From the NCBI GenBank assembly GCA_023627715.1, contig JAMAHW010000055.1:186001-250000 (forward strand): DNA of 64,000 nt, in the 5' to 3' direction. The stretch's first letter is position 1. Each line of letters begins with the position of its first letter. A program made the position numbers and the translations under genes. Below the pieces are notes generated by a model, which saw only the letters and a list, made by a program, of their open reading frames with translations, had not been told where the DNA came from and ran no database searches. Source of the stretch: Periconia sp. R9002. Its lineage: Eukaryota > Ascomycota > Dothideomycetes > Pleosporales > Periconiaceae. This document shows, piece by piece, positions 47,360 to 58,372 of this stretch.

Positions 47360-48153
47360 TTTAGTGGTTTATGAAGGTAGAAATTGGGTTTGAGCGATGT
47401 TGGATGGAGTTCAATTGAGTCTTTTTGACGGCGAAGTTGATGATAGTGAGGACTCAAAATATGAGGATATTGTGGATTGTTATATACATTTCCCATTCTT
47501 CACCCATCTTCATATCCGTAGGAACCTACATGGCTAGCAAGCCGCCTAACGGGGCTGAATAACCTCCCGCTGTGCGGCCCCCAGCCATGGACATGAAAAT
47601 ATCGAGATAGCTCGCTTGAGCGCCCTGTTGCAGGACGGTTTGTGTGCGGGAGATGCGAGTTAGTGTTGATCCGACCGTACGGAGGGTGTGATTCGGTCGG
47701 CGGGAGATGAACTTTGGGGTTCGGAGGACGGAGCGGACGGGCTCGGATTTTCGGACTTGCAAATGAGAGGTGGTAGGTACTAAATACTGAGATAATTATG
47801 TCAGCAAAAGGAGAGCATCAGCCACGCCGCGCTAAGCCTCTACTACGCCACAAAGCACGACCTATTTACGGGTTTACGGTAGGGTAGGGTAGGGGCCATG
47901 AACGCATTGAAAGTTTATTGGATCAAAGTAGATCGAACGCTGACCTACCTGACAGACAATCAGATACCCACCCCTTCCAGCCGGCCCACGCCTACTCAAT
48001 AATTTCTTCGACCTTTCTTCTCTCCTGATCCCGCTATCCAAAAGCATGCCAAATACCAGTTAAAACGATTCTCAAACGCATCCGAGTAACCGGCACGCCC
48101 GTCCCTTCTCACCTCCGCACCTCGCCGCACCCACTGCCTCACCCCCGAGAACA
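47360..48153. other. Divergent promoter region of NmrA-like and AKR1 genes
   Basis: Apart from one small doubtful frame (47526-47762, listed separately) I see no gene. A short TAGGG-like run (GGTAGGGTAGGGTAGGGGCC at 47878-47897) occurs inside it. Confidence 0.45.
47526..47762 (-). CDS. Possible small basic protein (78 aa), doubtful
   Basis: A complete frame of 78 codons. The N-terminal half is Arg-rich and lacks acidic residues after position 10, resembling a mitochondrial presequence; the second half is Gly/Ala-rich. It could equally be a chance frame in a GC-rich promoter region, and I recognise no family. Confidence 0.22.
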   Translation of the reverse strand: MQVRKSEPVRSVLRTPKFISRRPNHTLRTVGSTLTRISRTQTVLQQGAQASYLDIFMSMAGGRTAGGYSAPLGGLLAM

Positions 48154-50544
48154 ATGGCTTCTGGCAGTTCGTCAGAGTCCAACATCGACCATGCCAATGG
48201 CGAACAACATGTGGAATTGGAAAATATGGAGGATAAGAAGCCGAGCATACCTCTTGAGGAGGATATAATGCAGCTGGCGCGGCTCGGCGAAATCGCAGCC
48301 ATCCAAAAGTTGTTCGACGGGGGCCAGTTCGATGCTACGTATAAAGATGAGCAAGGCATAACGCCATTACATGTAGGGCATCGTAGATGAGCATTGTTTG
48401 GAAGTGTATTGATCGTTTCTACAGTGGGCAGCCATCAACAACCATTATGCGTTATGCCACTTCCTGATCACGAACGGCGCAAACATCAACGCGAAAGGAG
48501 GAGATGCAGTGGCTACGCCGGTCTTATGGGCCGCCAAACGCTGCCACTACTACATCGTCAATCTCCTTCTCGAACACGGTGCTGATCCTCTCCTCACTGA
48601 TGATCAAGGCTTCAACCTCCTACACTCCGCGACGCTTGACGGAAACGTATACCAGCTTGTGCTGCTGCTCCACCAAGACATCCCCGTCGACATTCCCGAT
48701 GCGCAGGCACACACGGCCCTGATGTGGGCCGCATACAAAGGCTACCCTGCCTGTGTTGACCTTTTCCTGCGCTGGGGCGCAAACGTATACGCGACCGATG
48801 ATCAGGGTTTTACAGCCTTACATTGGGCTCTCGTGAAGGGCTCGCAAGGCTCGATCCAAAAGCTACTCGAATACGGAGCGGACAGATTCGCTAAAAACAA
48901 CGATGGAAAAACACCTGCTGTCACCGCCGAGGAGATGAATACAGTACGGCAGTGGCGCAAGGCGCTTTCGCAGACCGGCTACAATCCAGATGGAACGCAC
49001 AAACAGTTTCCTATACCGCAGGTCAAGGATACGCGATGGTTCATCACGAGGTTTTTATATTTTTGGCCTAGCCTTATCATCGTGATTGCCTTGTATCTGC
49101 TCAGCCATTTCCCCGTCTACATTGGGCTTCCTGTGGCCGGTGTGTTTAGCTTTGCTATGCAGTGGGTTGCACAGAAGCTCTTAGCATGGGCGCCGGCCAA
49201 TATGAGGAGTTTACAGCATACGGTATGTCTTCTATTGCCAATTGGGTGCCCTTCGCTAATATGTTGTCAAGTCATGGTTGGCGGGCATTTTCTCCGGTAC
49301 ATTGCTTTGGGTTGGCGTTTCCTGGATCACGACTGTCCTGCCTGGTATGTTATTTTGTACCATCCTACACTTTCCATTGAGCTAACTCTCGCAGCCACCT
49401 TCAAGAAGCACTTCTTTCTTAATGTTTTGTTTGCGATGTTTTACGGTCTCACGGCGTACTTTTACTTCTTTACCATGGAATCGGATCCTGGATTTGTTCC
49501 GAAATCGGCCAGCAGGAGTGCGTCAAAAAAGGTCATTGATGAACTTATGGAGCTTCGGCAATTCGACGAGAATCATTTTTGCGTGAGCTGCATGGTCCGG
49601 AAACCGTTGAGGAGTAAACATTGCAAAAGATGTGAACGTTGTGTTGCAAAGTCTGATCAGTAAGTTTAATTGCCTCTCGCCTCTATTAGGATTGGAGCTG
49701 ATCATATCACAGTCACTGCCCTTGGGTCAACAACTGCGTTGCGAACAACAACCATAGGCACTTCGTACTCTACATTCTGTCCTTGGAGCTCGGTATCGTT
49801 TCCTGGGTATACCTTGTCCTCCACTGTAAGTCTTCATCTAGTCCAATTAGAGACCTGGCAAAGTTAACATTTGCAGACCTTGAGAAAATCAAGAAGCCCA
49901 AAGACGTCAAGTGCACCTTCCTTTCGGATGACTTGTGCGAAATCATGCACAAAGATTCTTACACTATAGTTCTCACCATCTGGGCTGCCTTCCAGCTTAC
50001 CTGGGTCACTATGCTTGCGTGCGTTCAACTGCTTCAGATCGCACGCAATCTCACGACATACGAGAGCATGCGGGGCCACCTTCACGATAAGACACCAGCG
50101 GACGCACTCAACAGCTTCGTAACCACAGGCGATACAAGCCAAGACGTCGCAGGCGGAAATGCCCCAACCAATGGTTTCGGTTCAGGACAAGACACAGGCG
50201 ACGCACCGGATGCGGGACGACGGCATGCCAGGCATTCGATTTGGGATCAATGGAAGCGACTTCTTGGACTCGACACATTTGTTGCCACGGCTCTTCAAGG
50301 CTCGCAAGCGGGTCGACAGCAGAGGAGGGGCGGGAATCCGTGGAGCAGAGGCGTCATCACCAATTGTAAAGATTTTTGGTGCGATGGTGCGCCGATATTG
50401 AAGTCAAGGGAGAGTGGGTTCGCAAGACTCGCGGGCGAGAGGGTCGACTACACGAGGATTTATGAAATTCCTCGCATGAGGTATGCACGAAGTGGTGGTG
50501 GAGACGGAGGCAGATACGAGTCGGTTGGAACGGATGAAGTGTAA
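48154..50544 (+). CDS. AKR1: Ankyrin-repeat palmitoyltransferase Akr1 (DHHC type)
   Basis: Akr1 S-palmitoylates membrane-associated proteins at the Golgi and endosomes. Six exons (48154-48372, 48425-49222, 49272-49344, 49395-49659, 49713-49825, 49877-50544) join in frame to 711 residues. Ankyrin repeats occupy about 55-260 ([37 protein letters not shown]). Membrane helices follow around 290-420, then the cysteine-rich domain with [20 protein letters not shown] and the catalytic D-H-H-C at 451-454, which forms across intron 4 ([12 protein letters not shown]). Two more helices follow. The C-terminal TTxE-like element reads TTYESMR. Intron 5 (51 bases) has no stop in frame, so its retention would insert 17 residues between helices; the spliced form LHYLEKI is the family norm. 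Confidence 0.96.
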
Positions 50545-50979
50545 TGGGTGTAGGTTGAAGCAAGCAAGAGGACGGAAGACATTTTTCGAGATTCTCGGTA
50601 CATGGCCTTTGATGTTATTCGACGTTTAGTTATTATGTTTCTATCATGATACATGAATTTCTTTTCATATATTAGAGAAGTTGGAGACATGCGATCTCTC
50701 TTGATAACCACGTTGGAAGTGCTAGCCCTAAGATGTGACGTTCAGATTACCTCGGAACCGAAATAAACCCGGAAGGAAGCTCGGCTTGCTAAAGTTCTAG
50801 CGGACCACACTTTTGGTTCCGACAAACTGAACTATCACTCTCTCACATGCGATGCTGCAGCATGACCCTGAAGATTCCTCAAGTTTTTCCACTACTGCAA
50901 TCTTAGTTTCTGTTTATTATACCTTGTTTTCTCTCCGCGTTCTCTATGTATATATTCCAACACTTCACGATATCCGAAT
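50545..50979. other. AKR1 3' flank and AFG1 promoter
   Basis: No gene seen. A CTCGGAACC/GGTTCCGA-type inverted element lies near 50750-50825. Confidence 0.5.
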
Positions 50980-52772
50980 ATGACATCATTTGAGGCTCTT
51001 CGAGGGCTGCGACCGCCTCTTATTCACAGTCAGTTTGCGAGAACTTTTGCCGCTGGCTCTCATGCGGTGCGGCGAAATTTCTCGGTACGCGTGAATGGGA
51101 AGAGGAGGACCATTTGTACGGATTGCCTGCGCACAATTCGAGGGCAGAGGAAAGAGTGGAATCATGCGCTGAATTTGAGCATTCGGACAGGTGGACACCG
51201 AACATATGCCCAAGAGATTCAGGCCAGCGTGTTAGAGGAGGAAGGCAGGAGTGAGAAAGCTGGGAAGCAGACAAACAACACGCCGATGAAGGAGTACGAT
51301 GCGCGCGTCAACAGTGGCCGCTTGCGAGACGATCCCCATCAACGCAGCATCATTCAGGATCTTGAAGATCTCCACCGAATGCTGTCCCGCTACACACAAC
51401 CTCCCGTCCAACAGCCCACCCTCGAATCGCTCCAGCCCCCGAAAAAATCGCTCTTCTCGTCTCTGTTCTCATCCGGTACCGCTTCGCGCGCCGCTCTGCC
51501 TCCCATCCCCGAATCGCTCCCCAAAGGGCTGTACATGTATGGTGACGTGGGATCAGGCAAAACCATGCTCATGGATCTATTCTACGACACGCTCCCGAGC
51601 AACATCACCAAGAAGACAAGGATCCACTTTCACGCCTTCATGCAGCGCGTGCACAAGGATTTGCACAAGATGAAGATGCAGCACGGCAACGAAGTCGACG
51701 CGATCCCATACGTGGCGGCCAATATCGCGCAAGATGCCAGCGTGCTCTGCTTCGACGAGTTTCAGTGCACCGACGTGGCCGACGCCATGATCCTGCGCCG
51801 CCTCATCGAAAGCCTCATGGCCCACGGCACCGTCATCGTCACCACCAGCAATCGCCACCCAGACGACCTCTACAAGAACGGCATACAGCGCGAATCCTTC
51901 ATTCCCGCAATCAATCTCCTCAAATCCCGCCTCACCGTCCTCAACCTCGACTCCCAGACCGACTACCGCAAGATTCCCCGCCCACCCTCGGGCGTCTACC
52001 ACCACCCGCTCGACGAGGCCGCCGTCACGCACGCAGAGCGCTGGTTCCGCTTCATGGGCGACTTCGAGCACGATCCCCCGCATAAAGCTACACACACAGT
52101 CTGGGGCCGTGAAATTGAGGTTCCCAAAGCTAGCGGTCGCTGCGCGTGGTTTACGTTTGACCAGATTATCGGCAGGGCCACCGGCGCCGCAGACTATCTA
52201 GAACTCATGCGCAACTACGACGCTTTCATCGTGACGGATGTGCCCGGGATGAACCACAAGAGTCGCGATTTGGCAAGGCGCTTCATCACTTTCATTGACG
52301 CTATTTACGAGAGCAGGGTACGTTGACCACCTTTCCCCTTCTAGACCCCCTCCACTAACCTTTCCAACAGGCCAAACTCGTCCTTACAACCGCAGTCCCA
52401 CTGACCTCCCTCTTCCTCTCCACCTCGGAACTCACAGAAGCCCTTTCCTCCTCCTCCTCCTCTTCTTCCTCCTCTCCCTCTACCACCACCCCTCCAACAA
52501 GCCCCTCCTCCCCAGACTCAGACGCAGACGTCTCAGACGTCATGCGCGCCCTTATGGACGATCTAGGGATGAACATGTCGATGCTGAAGAACAGCAGCAT
52601 CTTTTCGGGCGACGAGGAGCGCTTTGCGTTTGCGCGCGCGCTGAGTCGGCTCAGCGAGATGGGGAGTCGCGAGTGGGTTGAGCGCGGGATGGGGTTGGAG
52701 GGTGCGGGGGGCAAGGAGGAGGCGGAGGGGTGGAGTCGGGTTCGGTCGAGTTGGCGGGAGGATAGTTTGTAG
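50980..52772 (+). CDS. AFG1: Mitochondrial AAA ATPase Afg1/LACE1 family
   Basis: Afg1-type ATPases sit at the inner mitochondrial membrane and help remove or mature respiratory-chain subunits. Two exons (50980-52317 and 52371-52772) join in phase 0 to 579 residues. The Arg/Ser-rich, acid-poor N terminus looks like a mitochondrial targeting sequence. Walker A is [10 protein letters not shown] near 189-198 and Walker B is [17 protein letters not shown] near 256. Sensor-like [20 protein letters not shown] follows near 287. The segment [18 protein letters not shown] is characteristic of the family. After the intron, the [11 protein letters not shown] block is interrupted by a long Ser run (encoded by TCC/TCT repeats around 52446-52482) that is probably a species-specific expansion. 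Confidence 0.95.
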
Positions 52773-53085
52773 ATATGAGGGGGAAGGTGGGAATTCTCCT
52801 TGAAGTTCTTTTGCTTCTAGGTTCATACTTTGCCCAAGTCTGGATGAGCGTTTTTCGCATTCGTCTACGCATCTATGCATCCATCCATATCAGCCTTATA
52901 TTTTACAATATATATCACAACAATCAAGAACCGCACATTATCACCCTTGAAAACAAAACTTCTTCTCTAGTTCATCTTTCACGCATCCGTCTTCTCACTA
53001 CACATCATCTAGGATCGCTTGCTCTAACTCTACTCCCCTCCGCTCCCTCAAAATGAAACCTCTTTTCCTTCACTTCGCCCACCGT
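52773..53085. other. Short convergent intergenic region
   Basis: Between AFG1 and the minus-strand hypothetical gene. AT-rich, with no gene seen. Confidence 0.5.
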
Positions 53086-54081
53086 TCACCCCTCTGACCC
53101 CATAATCCACCTCACCTTCTCCCCACCCCGCTGGGGTCTCGGCACCGCCACGGAACCCGCAGCACCAACAACCGGCGAGCCCGTACACCTCGGAACCGGA
53201 GAAGAGAGAGCCGCATTCCCATGTCCAATCCCATGGGCCGGGGGGAGAAAGGGGAGTGGTGGTGCTCCCCCAAGTTGATGCGAACTCTGCGAGACGGGCA
53301 TGGGGGTCGAGACATTGGAGGAGGAAGTGATCGTTCCTTCGACTCTGCCTCCAGCCATCGATTCCCTTCTCATGACAGGTGCAGAGTCCAATCTGCCGCT
53401 GAGGGTATTTAGATTAGGCAGGCTACCAGAGGAGCTTGTGCGTCGGTTGTAGGTGTCACAAGGATGGGGAAGAGGGTAGTTGTGAGACTGTTGTTGTAGA
53501 TATTGCTGATGTTGATGGTGGAGGAGTTGGGTTTGGGACATGGTAATCCCCGGTGTGCTCAGGTTACTGCCACCTCCCTGGACTAGTGGCTGCTGTTGGT
53601 TGAAAGAGTTCTGTCTCCCGAAAACCACGGCGTGTGAGCTCTGTGGCGTACTTGGTAACCATCCCCACCCACACTCCTTGATGCCTCTTCCCTCTTTGCC
53701 ACCCCCTTCACTACCTGTGCCATCGTCCATTTCCACCAGCCTCGCCAGCAGATCTTCCGTGATGACGAGTAAATGCTCGACGGCGGTGAGACGCGAGGTC
53801 TCGGGCGCGCTACAGCAGTGAATGTAAGCGCGTCCCTGAGGATTGTGCTCGACGATTGCAGCCGTAGACAGATTTGAGGAGGCAGCGCTGTACGTTATAA
53901 CATCGAAGTGGCGGGTAGAACCGTAGACTGCGAGGGCGTTGGATAGAACACGTTGAATGGTCGTGTGGAGGGAGGACGATGGTGTTGGGGAGGAGGAGGG
54001 ATAGGTTGGAGTATAAGTGTGGTGAGTGTGTGCATGCATGTGGGAGGGAGAGGGGGGTGAGGGATGGTGATGGTCCTTCAT
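53086..54081 (-). CDS. Hypothetical protein, roadblock-sized N-terminal block and Ser/Gln-rich tail
   Basis: A single exon of 331 codons. After a His/Pro/Ser-rich leader, residues about 40-120 look ordered: TTIQRVLSNALAVYGSTRHF, then a hydrophobic strand-like segment (DVITYSAASSNLSTAAIVEH) and a helix ending in LLVITEDLLARLVEM. The rest is low in complexity, with Gln, Ser and Pro runs, and ends in a basic segment (RPQRGGEKVRWIMG). I do not recognise the family. The start codon lies only 30 bases after the stop of the co-oriented gene upstream, which raises the possibility of a shared transcript. Confidence 0.72.
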   Translation of the reverse strand: MKDHHHPSPPSPSHMHAHTHHTYTPTYPSSSPTPSSSLHTTIQRVLSNALAVYGSTRHFDVITYSAASSNLSTAAIVEHNPQGRAYIHCCSAPETSRLTAVEHLLVITEDLLARLVEMDDGTGSEGGGKEGRGIKECGWGWLPSTPQSSHAVVFGRQNSFNQQQPLVQGGGSNLSTPGITMSQTQLLHHQHQQYLQQQSHNYPLPHPCDTYNRRTSSSGSLPNLNTLSGRLDSAPVMRRESMAGGRVEGTITSSSNVSTPMPVSQSSHQLGGAPPLPFLPPAHGIGHGNAALSSPVPRCTGSPVVGAAGSVAVPRPQRGGEKVRWIMGSEG

Positions 54082-54111
54082 TGTTTCGTTCTATTGTGAT
54101 CTAGAAGTTGG

Positions 54112-54795
54112 TTACGAGGGCGAAGTGGAAGGTAATGAGTCTGTTTCCTCAGGAAGCGCGTTTGATTCTTCTGAAGCAGTCGAAGCTTCCAAGGGCAGTA
54201 CCGATAACGTACGTTCAGTGAAGTTCTTTTCACTATCCGGATGGTGGCTTGTATGGCGGTGATGAGGAACAAACCACTGTTCAATTTTTCCCTTCAAAGT
54301 ATGCGCCTTTTCAGGGTGTTGTTCTGCCCACTGCTCTCTCGCCTTCTTTTTCTCTTCGTTCTTCAGCTCCTCGCGTTCTTTCTTTTCCCTCTTGATTCTC
54401 CTGCTTTCCTGGTACCTCCACTGCAGATATGGCTGCGCAGCGTGGAACTCGGCGCGGATGTCTTGTAAGTGGCCTCCAATATGCCCCGGACGGCGTTCGA
54501 AGGGACGAGTGGAGAAGAAGAGTGCGGGGTCGACTCTACAGTGGGGACACTTTCCTTGCTTGGTGATTTCAGAGATTGATGGGCGCGAGGATGATGCGAC
54601 TGACGATGATACGCGCGAGGATGACGCTGCGGTGGAGAAGCTTTCACTTCGGGTGCTATAGGCCATGGGAGCACGGCCAGGTTGGGAGGTGGGCGCGGAG
54701 GATATGATCGGTCGATAAGGGAGGTAGGAGGCTACGATCACCACATGAGCCAGTTTATCGAGTAGGGGAAAGGATTTAGTATTATATGCCGTCAA
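54112..54795 (-). CDS. Hypothetical protein with CxxC motif and charged coiled coil
   Basis: A single exon of up to 227 codons. An internal ATG at 54666 (MAYSTRSESFS) is a plausible alternative start, because the preceding 43 residues are poorly structured. Ser-rich region at about 45-80, then a compact motif GKCPHCRVDPALFFSTRPF, with one CxxC pair and a later GHIGGH that could complete a zinc site. Next comes a Lys/Glu-rich helix at about 125-165, likely a coiled coil, and a Ser/Glu tail. No family is recognised; a nucleic-acid-associated or regulatory role would be guesswork. Confidence 0.68.
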   Translation of the reverse strand: MTAYNTKSFPLLDKLAHVVIVASYLPYRPIISSAPTSQPGRAPMAYSTRSESFSTAASSSRVSSSVASSSRPSISEITKQGKCPHCRVDPALFFSTRPFERRPGHIGGHLQDIRAEFHAAQPYLQWRYQESRRIKREKKEREELKNEEKKKAREQWAEQHPEKAHTLKGKIEQWFVPHHRHTSHHPDSEKNFTERTLSVLPLEASTASEESNALPEETDSLPSTSPS

Positions 54796-55155
54796 AAGAT
54801 ATGCAAAGGATAATAGTTAATGAAGAGGTGAGACGGCAGATGTTAGAGAGGTAAGTGAGCCCTGGACTGCGCTTTCCATTTTCATGGTCCTTTCGACCAC
54901 CTACTCTTTAGGGATGATGCCCAACGACTTCTGTTACCTTGAAAGGCAATATTTGATAGGAAATAACAAGCTAGGTCATAAATGTCATTAAAGTCATCGA
55001 CAAGCTTTGACATCATTTCTTGATAGTTTCACCATAATGGCAATCTAGGACAATCGGTTTTCTGACAACAATCCAAAATTCAAGTTATTTTCTACATTTT
55101 CTTCTGATATTCATTCTTGTGATCAATCTCACCTTTCCTTTGCATTCATATCGAT
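54796..55155. other. Intergenic, AT-rich
   Basis: Upstream of the 54795 gene and downstream of the dehydratase gene, both on the minus strand. Nothing further seen. Confidence 0.5.
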
Positions 55156-57141
55156 CTAGATCCTCTCGCCCTCCAAAATCGGCCTCGCCTCATCGCTCTT
55201 CCACCAACTCTTCCCCTCCGCACCAGGGAATCCAAACTTCTCCATACTCTCGGGCTTCATCTCAACAGAATAACCGGGACTCATAGGCGTAACATAGTAC
55301 CCATCCTTAATTTCGGACGGGTGAAAGAAGTGCTCGTGCAAGTGATCCACGTATTCTAGGACAGACTTTTGGGCCGACACGCAGACGTAGTCGATGGTGG
55401 AGAGATGTTGTGTGTATTCAGGGAGACCGACACCGCCGCTGTGGGGAACGATTGGAATTTTGAACTTTGTGTTTGTTCGTGTTAGTGATGAAGCGTGAGA
55501 GGTGGGGTTACAGGAGGATGGTAGGTACCTTGGCAGCCATGAGCAAAACGGCAATGACCTCATTCACACCACCCAGTCGGCACGCATCGATTTGGCATAC
55601 GTCAATGGCTCCTGCTGCGAGGAACTGCTTGAACATGACACGATTTTGACACATTTCGCCTGTTGCGACACCGATGCCATAGGTTTTGAGGGCTTCCCTA
55701 ATGGCCTTATGTCCGAGGACTAGAAATTGAATTGTTAGTTTCTTTTCTTTTATTCAAAATCAACGTCGATCTTCGACGCCAACTGAACGGAAGCAAGCAG
55801 AACGAAGAAGAAAGCTCACCATCATCCGGACTCGTTGGCTCCTCAATAAACCACGGCTTAAACTCTGCCAACTGCTTCATATACTCAATCGCCTCGGGGA
55901 CACTCCACACCTGATTCGCGTCAACCATAAGCACATTCCCCTTATCCCACCCAATGATTTCTCTCGCAATCTCCAACCTCTCTCGATCCTGCGCCACATC
56001 CCCACCAACCTTGAGCTTGAAGTGCTTGTACCCTTTGCTCAGCGTCTCCTGCAGCAGACCCTTCATCTTCTCCCGCCCGTAGCCCAGCCATCCCGCAGAC
56101 GTAGTATACGCCGGCACCGCACGGGAGTCGAGCGCCTCCTGGATCCGCTCTTTCTTCCCTTCCTCTGCCTTTGTGAGGATTTCGAGCGCTTCTTCCGGTG
56201 TAAGTGCGTCAGTGATGTACCTAAAGTCGATCAACTTGACAATCTCATGTGGAGTCATGTCCACGACTATGCGCCAGACGGGCTTGTTGAGAGTTTTAGC
56301 CCAGAGATCCCAGATGGCGTTCACGACGGCGCCGAGGGCGAGGTGGATCACGCCTTTTTCCGGGCCGATCCAGCGCAGTTGCGAGTCGTTGACTAGATGG
56401 CGCCAGGTCTGGCCCCAGTTGGAGACGAGAGAGTCGAGGGTGCGGCCTTTGATGCGATCGGCTAAGTGGGCAATAGCGGTGCAGACGATTTCGTTGCCTC
56501 GGCCGATGGTGAAGGTCTAGGGTCTGGATGTTAGATTAGTTGCATGGGAGATTGAGGGCGCCGGTTTTCTCTTGCGCTCTCTAGAGATATAAACTCACCA
56601 TCCCGTGTCCCTCGAATCCACCGTCTGTTTTGAGGATTGCGTATGCAGCAGAGTAATCTCCTGCCGCGTTCATAGCATCTGATCCTGTTTTGTCAAGGGA
56701 CGTCTGATTCGTTGGTCAGTGGTCGCGATTGTTACTGTGTCTCAAACAAAGGGACGTACGAAAAGATTGGAAAAAGCGAACGGAAGTAAATTTTGAACGT
56801 GTGGAGTGGGTTTCAAAAGGGGATACAACAACTGAAAGGAAAACATGCTAACAGTTAGAAGGGACGAAAAGAAAATAACGAGTAATGTAAAGGTGTTACA
56901 GACCCGCCTCTCACTGAATCCCTACTCCTGTCCACATCTTTTCCTCACAAAAGTCGTAATCCCAAGTTGTTTTTCAACCCCCAAACCCTCAGACCACATG
57001 AGCAGGAATAATAAACAAACAATCGTCAAACCACACGAACCCACGCATAAAGAAACAGAAACACAGAAAAACGGCAAAGAAGTAAATGATGCATACCGGG
57101 AACCGCACATCCCTCGTCTCAAACCCGGTGATTGTAACCAT
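55156..57141 (-). CDS. Enolase-superfamily sugar-acid dehydratase (L-fuconate dehydratase/ENOSF1-like)
   Basis: The product is predicted to dehydrate an aldonic acid to its 2-keto-3-deoxy form using Mg2+. Five exons (57097-57141, 56599-56703, 55820-56516, 55529-55719, 55156-55464) join in frame to 448 residues. The short first exon ([15 protein letters not shown]) joins [12 protein letters not shown], as in family members. Catalytic features: KLKVGGD with the general-base Lys, metal ligands in [14 protein letters not shown] and ATGEMCQNR, and the His of [12 protein letters not shown]. The closest family I recall is human ENOSF1 and bacterial L-fuconate dehydratase; fungal L-galactonate dehydratase is related, so the substrate is not settled. 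The gene is probably cytosolic and catabolic. Confidence 0.92.
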
Positions 57142-58372
57142 CTTTGAAGTCCCTCCTGTTTTATCTTTGTTTTCTATTTCAACAAAAAGATACCTCCTAA
57201 GTCTCAGTTGAAGGTTGAATAGTTGGTTCGATTCGGTACCCTTCCTCTTCTGTCTCCTTAACTTCCTACAGTATTATACGTCAGATAATCCACCAAACAA
57301 ACCCAATCATGAACTCCAAGAACAAAAAGGGATGAGGGGCAAACAACCTACGTACCTAACTCGGAACTCGCGATACGTGCTAAAGACAATTAAACGCGGG
57401 GTAACTGTGTCTGTATTTTAAGCAAAACTCAATTTTCACAAACAAGGGAACCAAAAAATCTGTCCGTATAATCTCTTCGCAGGCAGCTGCAAACCAAGAT
57501 ACGCGTCACAATATATACACTTGCTTGACTAGGTACCTACCCTCGCTCAGAAAAAGCTTATTCAAAGTACCTAGGTCGACCCCACTCTATCCACGGAAGA
57601 ATCTCAAGCGTAATTTATATTCAGAAAAAGGTGTATAAAAAGGAAGAAATTGTAGTGAGGATGTGGAGGAGAGACTCGGATGGGGATGGGTTACCCTGCC
57701 CCTCATTCTGGTTTGTGGAGAAACTTTCTTGCGCCGTGCCGGGTCCGGGGTAACGTAACGTAATTAAGAGAGCTGAGTGTACGCGTATTCTTGTTTAGTT
57801 TGGGGTGTGTGGTCACGGTAGTTGACTACCTAGGTACCTAGGTACATAGTTAGCCCTTAGCAGGGTGGGTTGGGGGTCACGGGGGTTTTAGGCTAGAGAA
57901 GGAGGGGTTAAACTGGTCTGGTATAGTTGTGGCTTTCTGGAGCGACGTGTGGAGTGTTTGCCGGCTATTGGAGTCGGGAGACTGGATTTGATATATGTGC
58001 GGTAGAAACTGATTGGTATAGGCATTGATAGACATGTAACTATGTAGATTGGCACCATATTTTTCTTTTAGACTACAATGTTCGCACGGAAGAAATAATA
58101 CGGAGACAGACAGCAAAGGCACACAATTCAACTATATTAAAGATGACGCAAGATGGATCCAAACAGTCATAGAACAGTGAACTACAATGTCCTTCTGCCA
58201 TCATTCACACGATCGAAAGCATGCAACCCCTGTCATAGTACACATTTTCCTTAACCACTAAATCAAATCCCATCAGCTAGAACATGATCCCATCCTCAGT
58301 GGGAATTCACTTTGCCCAAATCCAAACTGAAGCGGTCTCATCTCCACGTTGAATATAATGTAAGGACCAATT
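57142..58372. other. Intergenic, rich in TACCTAGGTA palindromes
   Basis: Promoter side of the dehydratase gene and 3' flank of the splicing-factor gene. It contains overlapping TACCTAGGTA elements at 57827-57836 and 57835-57844, a TAGGTACCTA at 57530-57539 and an ACCTAGGT at 57569-57576. No gene seen. Confidence 0.5.

Noticed and set aside
47878..47897. TAGGG repeats resembling telomere sequence
   Set aside because: Only about three imperfect units in the middle of ordinary genes; too short for an internal telomere tract.
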